Made by a program: the position numbers and the translations under genes | NCBI GenBank assembly: GCA_964480915.1 | Contig: CAYZRS010000120.1 | Span: 1-7,026, forward strand | DNA from: CAWGCE01 sp964480915 | GTDB taxonomy: Bacteria > Planctomycetota > Planctomycetia > Pirellulales > Pirellulaceae | DNA length: 7,026 nt | Direction of reading: 5' to 3' | Part shown: positions 1 through 6,356 of the stretch, piece by piece | Layout of the letters: each line of letters starts with the position of its first letter | Numbering within the stretch: position 1 is the first letter of the stretch | The notes under the pieces: generated by a model | Told to the model about the DNA's origin: nothing | What the model saw: the letters and a program-made list of their open reading frames with translations, nothing else | Databases searched by the model: none

Positions 1-63
1 TGAGATCTGAGATCTGAGATCTGAGATCTGAGATCTGAAATCTGAAATCTGAAATCTGAAATC
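1..63. repeat. Heptanucleotide tandem repeat, 9 units, two variants
   Basis: Nine head-to-tail 7-bp units are seen: five of TGAGATC (1-35) followed by four of TGAAATC (36-63), then a decayed unit starting TGAA (64-70). The array begins at the window edge, so it probably continues to the left. Each junction in the first block makes an AGATCT palindrome; the G-to-A change in the second block removes both that palindrome and GATC. On the plus strand every frame meets TGA, so the array cannot be coding there. It lies 23 bp beyond the stop codon of the minus-strand hydrolase. Heptamer arrays of this kind are known from cyanobacteria (STRR sequences); similar intergenic arrays in planctomycetes are my recollection only. 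No function is evident. Confidence 0.95.
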
Positions 64-86
64 TGAAGACCATCACCGCCAGTCAA

Positions 87-1064
87 TTATTGCGTCATGT
101 CTGCATCTTGGGGGGCTATGATTTTTATCGATTCGAGCCATTTGGCACAATTCTTGGGCCAAGCGGTCACTTCGCCCCCATGAACTCCCAGGCCAAAGCC
201 GTGGCCGCCTGTTTTGTAAACGTCAAGTGTCGCGGCGGTTCCGAATGCTTGCAGCGCAGCGATAAGGCGTCGACTGTGTTCCCAAGGGACCGACTTGTCG
301 TCTTTGGCGTGGACGATGAACGTCGGTGGCGTCCGATCGGTGACGTGTCTTTCGTTGCTGTACTCATGTACGAGCTCAGGAGACGGATTTCTCCCGATGA
401 TGTTGTTGCGAGATCCTTGATGCGTGATCGATGCTTCGAGCGAAACGACAGGATAGATCAAGATCATAAAATCGGGACGCAGGCTCTCGTTGTCGCCAAA
501 GTGCGTGCCGGCGGTGGAGGCAAGGTGACCTCCGGCCGAATAGCCCAAGACGCCTAAACGGTTGGGATCGATGTGCCACTCGGTGGCTCGCACTCGAGCG
601 ACGCGAATAGCCTCCTGAACGTCTTGCTTGGGAGCTCCGACATGGAAAGGAGCTGTGCGGTATTCAAGGACAAGGCCCGTGATTCCCAGCGAATTCAACC
701 AACGCGCAGTGTCATGGCCCTCTTTGTCAATCGCCAATCCGTAGTAACCACCGCCGGGGCAAATGATGACGGCTGGCCGCGGCTGGTGGGTCGGCGCCGC
801 CGGGTGAATCGTCAGCTGCGGCACCGTGATGCCGCTGATCCAACGCTGGTAAACCTTCTTCTCGGCACCACGGTTTTTCGTTTGCCGTGTTCCGAGCTCG
901 GCACGTTGGTTTGGAATCGTACCCTTCCAAAGTGGAATGGCCACCGGATCGTCGCTGGTCGCGTCGATAGCACGTCGGAACAGAGGCGCCAGAGGTTGGG
1001 CAGCAACCTGGGTCGCCAGTGTGGCCCATACGAGCAGCCCTATCAGGCGGGAACAACATTCCAT
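87..1064 (-). CDS. Exported alpha/beta hydrolase (acetyl-esterase/BD-FAE-like)
   Basis: A 325-residue serine hydrolase, probably an esterase that removes acyl groups from polysaccharide or small esters outside the cytoplasm. The N-terminus is a signal peptide: a hydrophobic stretch from about residue 7 to 20, with likely cleavage after the AA at 21-22 (VAAQ). The core is a compact alpha/beta hydrolase domain, about residues 95-315. The oxyanion motif PGGGYYGL lies at 103-110, followed by the family-typical KEGHDTARWLNSLGI. The nucleophile elbow GYSAGG gives Ser176, the HAKDDKSVP motif gives the acid (probably Asp256), and GGHGF gives His288, so the triad is complete. The ATG start places the signal peptide correctly; the upstream Shine-Dalgarno is weak. 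The gene is monocistronic as far as seen, divergent from the next gene, and ends just before the heptamer array. The family is secure; the substrate is not. A xylan or algal-polysaccharide acetyl esterase is a guess from family resemblance. Confidence 0.93.
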   Translation of the reverse strand: MECCSRLIGLLVWATLATQVAAQPLAPLFRRAIDATSDDPVAIPLWKGTIPNQRAELGTRQTKNRGAEKKVYQRWISGITVPQLTIHPAAPTHQPRPAVIICPGGGYYGLAIDKEGHDTARWLNSLGITGLVLEYRTAPFHVGAPKQDVQEAIRVARVRATEWHIDPNRLGVLGYSAGGHLASTAGTHFGDNESLRPDFMILIYPVVSLEASITHQGSRNNIIGRNPSPELVHEYSNERHVTDRTPPTFIVHAKDDKSVPWEHSRRLIAALQAFGTAATLDVYKTGGHGFGLGVHGGEVTAWPKNCAKWLESIKIIAPQDADMTQ

Positions 1065-1099
1065 GGGAATTCTCGCTGCATTCTCGATACAGAAAAGGG

Positions 1100-1120
1100 A
1101 ACGGTAAGTACGAAACCGTT
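1100..1120. promoter_or_regulatory. Small inverted repeat upstream of hydrolase
   Basis: AACGGT (1100-1105) and ACCGTT (1115-1120) are perfect inverted arms separated by 9 bases. The centre is about 45 bp upstream of the hydrolase start, in the 271-bp divergent spacer 1065-1335. It could be a regulator-binding site or a weak leader hairpin. The 6-bp arms are short enough to occur by chance. I found no convincing -35/-10 pair on either strand of this spacer. Confidence 0.2.
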
Positions 1121-1335
1121 GGCGAAAATGTAGTTGTACTCGACGCGACTTGTCTATTCCTCACCCGACGCCATGGGAATCGTTACAAAAGTCAAACTTG
1201 GCCTGTCCCCAAGACGAGTTGGTTCGAGTGCTTTGGCTCAATTTGCCGAAGATGATTGATGGGCAACGTTGTTTCTCGGTGCGATCACCGCGACATCTGC
1301 TGGTCATGCGACGACGGAATCTTGTGGATCAAATC

Positions 1336-1905
1336 ATGGCTTCGCCTGCATTGATTGGAATCTTGATGGCACTGGGTGCCGTCGTGGCTGCGTATTGGAT
1401 GGGCCACGGGGCCGGCTTTCAAGCCGGGCAAGATGCCGGATTCAATGATGGGAAACGGGAAGGGACAAAGGAGGGGTCGATGCGTGGCTACGCGGTCGGT
1501 TTCGATCGTGGGCGGCGACGCGAAAGTGGCGAGGAGGCCGATGAAGCACATCGTGCACCGGGGATCGGATTCGGAGTTGCCGGGTTGCTGTTTGCCGCAG
1601 TCGCCACGTTTTTCCTGGCCTCAAAATCACGCCAGCAGACTCGGCTGAATCCCAGGCCGGTAGCTGCCAGTCGCCAAGTGTCGGAAGCTCCGCAGCAGGT
1701 ACCCTTCGCTGGTCAGCCGCTGGAATCTTCACCGAACGAGCGAGAGCTGCCACCGATTGCTGAGCCGCAACAAGACACGCCGAATGATCGCCGCCTCGTG
1801 CCGGTTCCGCCAAGTCGTTTCCAAGCGGACCGTCCGTTGCGTCCCGTCGATGCCCGTCCGGTCGCGCCGGCACCGACTTATCCTCAACGTGATTCGGTGT
1901 GGTAA
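1336..1905 (+). CDS. Two-TM protein with deca-GX3 glycine repeat, unknown function
   Basis: A protein of 189 residues from the chosen ATG. TM1 spans about 2-22, immediately after the start. Glycines then occur at 23, 27, 31, 35, 39, 43, 47, 51, 55 and 59: ten in strict period four, with mixed charged and aromatic residues between. A charged linker (60-73) leads to TM2 at about 76-95, then a Pro/Gln/Arg-rich, probably disordered tail (96-189). Ten GX3 steps are the hallmark of eukaryotic Yae1/Lto1, and shorter GxxxG runs occur in FliH/YscL; neither has this TM framing, so no function is assigned. The start is uncertain. The frame stays open up to a TTG at 1150, with further candidates at ATG 1252, ATG 1306 and GTG 1324. 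ATG 1336 is preferred because TM1 follows at once and GTGGA (1324-1328) lies 7 bases upstream. Starting at 1306 would add an RRR n-region. The gene stands alone and converges on the next one, leaving 62 bp without a clear terminator. Confidence 0.75.
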   Translation: MASPALIGILMALGAVVAAYWMGHGAGFQAGQDAGFNDGKREGTKEGSMRGYAVGFDRGRRRESGEEADEAHRAPGIGFGVAGLLFAAVATFFLASKSRQQTRLNPRPVAASRQVSEAPQQVPFAGQPLESSPNERELPPIAEPQQDTPNDRRLVPVPPSRFQADRPLRPVDARPVAPAPTYPQRDSVW

Positions 1906-1967
1906 AAATCGTCCCGCCCGAGAACTTGCCTGGGAATTGGCGGTCTGAGCGAGAGCCGTTGCTGCTG

Positions 1968-4900
1968 CTAACCGAGTGGCGAGAAACTGGGCCGATCGGG
2001 TTCATGTCGCCATTCAGAAGCGTCGTCGTCGTGCTGCCGATTTCCGTTACCTTCCGAATGAGGCATCTCGTCATTGACAACCAAGCGATCGGACAGGTCG
2101 GCGATGGGAACACCCAAATGGCCGTACACATCGGCACTAGCGCCGTCGGCCGTGACCACGATGATTTGTCGACCACGAATGCCAAAGTCTCGCAGCAACT
2201 CGGCCACGACCGGCTGACGGGCCCGTTTCGTCGCGACCAACGGATCTTCGACAATCGCTGGCAAGTGGTAACCCCGATCGACGTACGATTCGAGTTGCGC
2301 GAGCCAGAGAGAGAAATACAGATTCGGGTAGTGCTGTCGATCGACTTGATTCAACGGCACGAGTTGACCGTGTTGATTGACGAGGCCGAGACCGGCCTGC
2401 CCGTCGAACAGTTCAATGCGACCAAAATCGCCATCAGAAAGGTCGGCCAAATAGTTGCCGGCCCGCTGAAGGTACTCTGGCTGGCCGATCGCGGCTTGGG
2501 CTTGTGCCAGAGCATCGAGTTCCGCCTGCTTGGCGGCCGTTTTGAGTTGGTGAGCCAACGATTCGGTACGCTGACGGATCGCGTCAAACACGGTGCGAGT
2601 ATCGTCTTTGACTTGCGGAGCATCGGCCGACAGCAGGGCTCTGACCCGACCACGTTGCTCGGCATACTTGAGCAGCTTGTCACGTAATTTTTCCAACTGG
2701 TCGGCTTGGTGTTGGAGTCGCTGTTCCAATTCTTCGTCGCTTTGATCGGCGATTGCCGATTGAGATTCGAGCCGATATCGTTCGCGAATCTCTTCGATCT
2801 CTTGCTCCAACCGCTCGCGTTGTTCCTGCAGCAGCTTGGCTCGTTCGTTGCTCATCAGGTCTTTCGACTTGGCCCGCTCTTTTTTCAGCTTCAGCTCATC
2901 TTGCAAGCGTCGATGTTGCTCAGCAAAACGGCGACCACTCTCCTTCAGCTGGTCTCGTTTCAGGCGGATGCGTTTGAGGTCTCGGTGCAGCTGCTTCTTG
3001 GTTGCTGAAACTTCGCGTGCGTCGCGCAGCGCATCGCGGAGGGCGTCGAACTGCTCGGGCATCGTCCCAGAGCCGCTGGAAAAACCGAGCTCTTTTACCA
3101 ATTGACGCGCTTGGCTTCCAAGTACGTTCAGCCAGTCCTGACGTCGCGTCTCTTCATTTCGAAGCTGTGTGAGTTGGCTATTGAGCTGGTCATACTCGCT
3201 GACTCCGCCCGAACGGGCCGCCATGATGGCTCGATCGGCGATCGCTTCGCGAGCCTTATTGGGTGTGAGCGTCGCGGGCAGGCCCAACTGGACGAGCAAC
3301 TGTTGCCAGTCGTGTTTGAGGTCTCTCAGGCGCTGATGCGTCGAATTCAATTGTAGCTGAGCCGATTCGAGTGACGGGCCGCTCTCGAAGGCATGAATCG
3401 CCGGCTGGGCTCCGGTGGGCGAATAGTTGGCGTGCAATTCGGTCAGTTGTCGCTCGGCCATTTCCAGTTCGTGTTGCAACGAGCCGCTCGTTTCACCATC
3501 AGCTCGGGCACCCAGAAATTGCTCGATCTGGTGATCGACACGCGCCAATCGTCCACGCGTCGAATCAAGCATCTCGACCGATCCCCGATCCATCGACATT
3601 TTGATTAGCGAAGTGAACATCGCGATTGCGAAACCGAACATGACCAACTGCCAGTTCACCAGCCCGTTCGTCATGAACAGGCTGTACAGCACCATGCCGA
3701 CGCCCACCATGAATGGCACACCCAGAGCCATGACCATGGGGAATGGCATGAGCTGATTGCTATAAAGCCGCCTTACTTGCGCCATCAAGTTGGCCCGTTC
3801 CGCTTCCAATCGGGCCAATTGTTCGTCGAGACCGAGCCGTTCCCGTAGCTGAAGAACGTGCTGTTCGGCTTCGTGGACGGCGACGGCATCTTCAGGGCGT
3901 ACGGTCGGGTGGAGTGCTGCGCTGGCGGTCGAAATCGGGATCGACTGAGCACGCAAGCGCGTCTGTTCGGCCATTTCCAATTCGCGTTCGGCATCACGAA
4001 TGCGATCGGCCAGATCGTCCATCCGGGCGCGCGTTTGGGAATCGCTCAGGCCCGAGAACTCGTTCGATGTCGAAGCGCTGTCTCGGGAGACTTCCAGTTT
4101 GGTTTCCACATCTTGAATGCGTAGCTTCAGTTGCTCGATCGCTTCCTCTTCACGAATGAGCGATTTTTCGTGCAGCAGCATTGCTTCGATCTGTGCTACC
4201 GACTTCGCACCGCGTCGTCGATTGGACAGCTCTTTCGTTTGCCGACGGATGTCGTTGTACTCTTCTTTGAGCTGCTGGAGCTGTAGTTTGCAGTCATCCA
4301 GTTTCGCCACCAGCCGATCGAGCGAATTCCGCGTGCCGGCATCCGACTCGTAGTTGGTGCGTCGCGATTCGAGTTCGGCCAGTTCCGTCTGGACGGCGGC
4401 CAAATGCTGCGTGGCCCGATTGAAGGTCAACGCCGCTCGCGTTTCGTCCAATTCGCTTTCCAGATGTTCGTATCTCGCGCGGCCATCCGTGAGTGACGAT
4501 TCGACTTTCTTCAGGTCTTGGCTTAGCTTCTTGCGATCGCGCGGCTCTTCCTCTTCCACGATCGGTGCTGCCGTTTCGGCCTCTTGCTGCATCAGGGCTG
4601 TCAGTTGACCGAGCCCCGAATAGACGGCACGCAGTTCGCCGATGGAGCTTAACGGGGCTACCACTGGCACTTCCACATTGGGCGACTTGCGGCGCAAGTA
4701 ATCGGCCATCTTCACCAAGTACTCGGTCTCTTCACCCGAGGCAAATTGAGCCAGTCTGGCCAAGCTGAAAGTGAAGACGCGGCGATAACGGGAGTAACCA
4801 ATATTGTCGAGCAAGCTGCTCATCTTGTCCGAATCAAATTCAGAACCATCGGCAGCGATGATTCGGACCTGCCCGTCGACCCAATTGCGGCGCACGGTGA

Positions 4901-5150
4901 AGACACCATTGTCGGTGCGGAGCAAGACGGCACTGGCCGAATGACCGTCGAGTTCCCCGCTCTGGTCGCCCGGCACTGGGGGGACAAACTGCTTGCCATA
5001 CAGCGTGCACGGGATAACGTTCAATAGTTGTCTTTGGCCACGTTCGGATCGCGCCAAAGCAACATTCAATCCATTGCCCAAATCGAGGACCCGTAACGGA
5101 TTTCCGCCACCAAATTGGTCGATCTGAAATTCGGAGATAATCGCCGTCAA
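1968..5150 (-). CDS. YhaN/Rad50-like membrane coiled-coil protein, probable pseudo-ATPase
   Basis: A protein of 1060 residues with the layout of YhaN/AAA_27 proteins: N-terminal ABC half-domain (about 1-160), coiled coil (204-465), TM hairpin (about 469-493 and 498-518), coiled coil (522-890), C-terminal ABC half-domain (about 892-1020) and a hydrophilic tail. Family landmarks include the opening strands, VFTFSLARLAQF (125-136), LYFSLWLA (944-951) and LPAIVEDPLV (963-972). The nucleotide motifs are eroded. Where relatives have GPNEAGKST this protein has ARSERGQRQ (33-41), with Gln39 in place of the P-loop Lys. The SxG signature is missing around 933-940, the D-loop is ATK (973-975), and the H-loop His is Asp1002. 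Only Walker B acids (Glu968-Asp969) remain. The open frame is uninterrupted, so it is an intact gene that probably binds or scaffolds rather than hydrolyses ATP (inference). The start is TTG, with GGGTG about 7 bases upstream; no ATG, GTG or TTG lies further upstream in the stretch I read. The usual SbcD/YhaO nuclease partner is not in the window. Confidence 0.9.
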   Translation of the reverse strand: MTAIISEFQIDQFGGGNPLRVLDLGNGLNVALARSERGQRQLLNVIPCTLYGKQFVPPVPGDQSGELDGHSASAVLLRTDNGVFTVRRNWVDGQVRIIAADGSEFDSDKMSSLLDNIGYSRYRRVFTFSLARLAQFASGEETEYLVKMADYLRRKSPNVEVPVVAPLSSIGELRAVYSGLGQLTALMQQEAETAAPIVEEEEPRDRKKLSQDLKKVESSLTDGRARYEHLESELDETRAALTFNRATQHLAAVQTELAELESRRTNYESDAGTRNSLDRLVAKLDDCKLQLQQLKEEYNDIRRQTKELSNRRRGAKSVAQIEAMLLHEKSLIREEEAIEQLKLRIQDVETKLEVSRDSASTSNEFSGLSDSQTRARMDDLADRIRDAERELEMAEQTRLRAQSIPISTASAALHPTVRPEDAVAVHEAEQHVLQLRERLGLDEQLARLEAERANLMAQVRRLYSNQLMPFPMVMALGVPFMVGVGMVLYSLFMTNGLVNWQLVMFGFAIAMFTSLIKMSMDRGSVEMLDSTRGRLARVDHQIEQFLGARADGETSGSLQHELEMAERQLTELHANYSPTGAQPAIHAFESGPSLESAQLQLNSTHQRLRDLKHDWQQLLVQLGLPATLTPNKAREAIADRAIMAARSGGVSEYDQLNSQLTQLRNEETRRQDWLNVLGSQARQLVKELGFSSGSGTMPEQFDALRDALRDAREVSATKKQLHRDLKRIRLKRDQLKESGRRFAEQHRRLQDELKLKKERAKSKDLMSNERAKLLQEQRERLEQEIEEIRERYRLESQSAIADQSDEELEQRLQHQADQLEKLRDKLLKYAEQRGRVRALLSADAPQVKDDTRTVFDAIRQRTESLAHQLKTAAKQAELDALAQAQAAIGQPEYLQRAGNYLADLSDGDFGRIELFDGQAGLGLVNQHGQLVPLNQVDRQHYPNLYFSLWLAQLESYVDRGYHLPAIVEDPLVATKRARQPVVAELLRDFGIRGRQIIVVTADGASADVYGHLGVPIADLSDRLVVNDEMPHSEGNGNRQHDDDASEWRHEPDRPSFSPLG

Positions 5151-5211
5151 AGTTCTACACCCACAGCCGCGAATGGTTAACGCTCGAAATCGCGTAATCT
5201 ACCTGGATATC

Positions 5212-5376
5212 CTAGCCTAGCCGGCGACGACGAGCGATAGACATTTGGGCCTGAGAGCCAAAACTTGGTCCGCGAAGGGACCGAATTCGATTGGCGTAGA
5301 GATTGGCGTGGATCTTCGAAATTTCTTCTCCTTTCGCCGAGATTAAGTCATCGGGCCGAGTGACTCGCTCGCCCAT
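5212..5376 (-). CDS. Possible small basic protein, doubtful
   Basis: A 54-residue minus-strand ORF from an ATG, or 79 residues from a GTG at 5451, ending 61 bp before the TTG of the YhaN-like gene and in the same direction. It encodes a charged, helix-prone middle (about 10-32) and a basic C-terminus with four consecutive arginines. I do not recognise it. In its favour are the position directly upstream of a co-directional gene and the lack of any other gene in this 314-bp spacer (5151-5464). Against it are the absence of a Shine-Dalgarno, unremarkable codon use, and the overlap of the longer version with the promoter and leader of the plus-strand gene. It may simply be a chance frame. Confidence 0.22.
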   Translation of the reverse strand: MGERVTRPDDLISAKGEEISKIHANLYANRIRSLRGPSFGSQAQMSIARRRRLG

Positions 5377-5397
5377 CGCCGCCGAAAGACCGAATGT

Positions 5398-5426
5398 TTG
5401 ACCCTCGGATCGATGCTTCCTTATAA
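5398..5426 (+). promoter_or_regulatory. Near-consensus sigma-70-type promoter
   Basis: A -35 box TTGACC (5398-5403) is followed by a 17-bp spacer and a -10 box TTATAA (5421-5426); TATAAA shifted by one base gives 18 bp. Transcription would begin near 5433, leaving a leader of about 32 bases before the ATG at 5465. This makes the in-frame GTG at 5432 an unlikely start codon for that gene. Confidence 0.65.
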
Positions 5427-5451
5427 AGCAGGTGTCCCGATTCTCCCCCAC

Positions 5452-5456
5452 GAGAG
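5452..5456 (+). promoter_or_regulatory. Ribosome binding site deciding the 5465 start
   Basis: GAGAG lies 8 bases before the ATG at 5465. It supports this start over the GTG at 5432, which would put 11 extra residues ahead of the signal peptide. Confidence 0.55.
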
Positions 5457-5464
5457 CTCCTGTT

Positions 5465-6226
5465 ATGTGTGAACCTCCCCAGCTCCGATCCTACCTTAGC
5501 GTGATCGTTCTCTTGGGCGTCTCATCGCCAAGTTGGGCGCAAAACGTCGTCGTTACGTCGCCGACGCAGACTCAAAGCACCGGTGACTTCGAGTTCTTTG
5601 GCACGGGCATTCAGTACGACGACGGCAATGTACAGTTTAGCTGGCAGCCGAGCGCCGTGCCGCCGTTCGGTGGATACGATCCTAGCAACGACGCCCGCCT
5701 CAACATCCGAGCGGGTCCGTTGTCGTTGAGTTTGTTTGGTAGCCAAGGAAGTCGACAATCGATGGTGACCCAAACGCCGTCGGTCACATTGACCAACGGT
5801 GGCACCGGATATTTCATCGACACGCAGCTGCAACCGTTCGTGACCAGTTTCGTCCCTGTCATCGGTGGTCGGCCAGTGTTGCAGGGGCCTTCCATACAAC
5901 AACGGTTCGCCGAGACGCGCGCTTTGCCGCCGTCAGCTGACGAGCCACAGCCGCATCGATTGGTCAGCGCGCCGAAAAGGCAAGTCAGCTCTGCACAGCA
6001 GGGCGACATCAGTGTCGCGGAAATCCGGCGGCAGAAACGTGCGGCAGCTGACCCGGTCGAGCTCTTGCTAGCCAAAGCGAAAACCGCCATGCAAGAAGAA
6101 AAATGGAAGCTGGCCAAGAACCACTTGCGCAACGCACTGCGAAAATCTTCGGATGGGTCTGCGGACGAGCGGCGCCCGGCAATCTATGCGGCTTTGGAAC
6201 GTGTTGAGGCGAAACTGAGTCGTTAG
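5465..6226 (+). CDS. Secreted protein with secretin-like strands and TPR-like C-terminus, unknown function
   Basis: A protein of 253 residues. A signal peptide covers 1-25: hydrophobic core about 10-18, cleavage expected after SWA before QN. The mature N-terminal half is rich in Ser, Thr, Gly and Gln and strand-prone. Residues 87-127 have the order amphipathic LSLSLF strand, Gln/Ser/Arg turn, TPSVTLTNGG (104-113), GYFID, then PFVTSF. This resembles the strand-turn pattern at the start of a secretin C-domain, but the pore domain itself is absent. A disordered, Pro/Gln-rich linker (about 140-185) follows. The C-terminus (about 197-252) is helical; its AKTAMQEEKWKLAKNHLRNA segment fits one TPR-like helical hairpin. 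It may be a periplasmic or surface scaffold (inference). The gene has its own promoter at 5398-5426, and the next gene follows on the same strand after 130 bp. Confidence 0.85.
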   Translation: MCEPPQLRSYLSVIVLLGVSSPSWAQNVVVTSPTQTQSTGDFEFFGTGIQYDDGNVQFSWQPSAVPPFGGYDPSNDARLNIRAGPLSLSLFGSQGSRQSMVTQTPSVTLTNGGTGYFIDTQLQPFVTSFVPVIGGRPVLQGPSIQQRFAETRALPPSADEPQPHRLVSAPKRQVSSAQQGDISVAEIRRQKRAAADPVELLLAKAKTAMQEEKWKLAKNHLRNALRKSSDGSADERRPAIYAALERVEAKLSR

Positions 6227-6292
6227 ACGCCTGTCAGCTCGTGCCCACCGGAACATCTTGTCGAACGAATCGGCTAAGCTACTCACTTCTGT

Positions 6293-6309
6293 CGATCGCT
6301 GATCGATCG
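6293..6309. repeat. Paired CGATCG palindromes between the two last genes
   Basis: Two copies of CGATCG (6293-6298 and 6304-6309) flank CTGAT, so the segment can read as both a direct and an inverted repeat with 6-bp arms. It lies about 48 bp upstream of the next ATG, in the 130-bp spacer 6227-6356. It has no U-tract, so it is not a convincing terminator; an operator is possible. GATC-rich 6-mers are common enough here that chance is a real explanation. Confidence 0.25.
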
Positions 6310-6340
6310 CGGTAGAACGTCTGTAGCAATCGAGATTTGT

Positions 6341-6345
6341 GGGAG
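6341..6345 (+). promoter_or_regulatory. Ribosome binding site deciding the 6357 start
   Basis: GGGAG lies 11 bases before the ATG at 6357, slightly far but the best match nearby. The in-frame GTG at 6339 overlaps this motif and has no good site of its own. Confidence 0.5.
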
Positions 6346-6356
6346 CCATCAATTAC

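Noticed and set aside
1..70. Heptamer array as a CRISPR or phage attachment site
   Set aside because: The units are contiguous 7-mers with no spacers, and no integrase or tRNA is nearby.
573..1133. Long plus-strand open frame opposite the hydrolase
   Set aside because: It is antisense to a gene with a full catalytic triad and signal peptide. Its product is Arg/Ser-rich without any domain, and it lacks a ribosome binding site.
1061..1180. CCATGGGAAT at 1061-1070 and again at 1171-1180
   Set aside because: This is a 10-bp direct repeat with no extended similarity and no symmetric relation to a promoter. One copy includes the hydrolase start codon. Probably chance.
1150..1335. N-terminal extension of the deca-GX3 protein from TTG 1150
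   Set aside because: The 62 extra residues show no domain or signal and would precede a natural signal-anchor. A later start is more likely, although which one remains open.
1941..1958. Imperfect hairpin CGGTCT/AGAGCCG between the convergent genes
   Set aside because: The stem is short with a bulge and there is no U-tract on either strand, so I do not call it a terminator.
1442..2254. Minus-strand open frame of 270 codons spanning the deca-GX3 gene and the end of the YhaN-like gene
   Set aside because: It overlaps two better-supported genes in another frame, and its product is low-complexity Arg/Pro/Ser with no recognisable domain.
1899..2687. Plus-strand open frame of 262 codons opposite the C-terminal part of the YhaN-like gene
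   Set aside because: It lies opposite the conserved C-terminal head domain. Long antisense frames are expected in GC-rich coding sequence.
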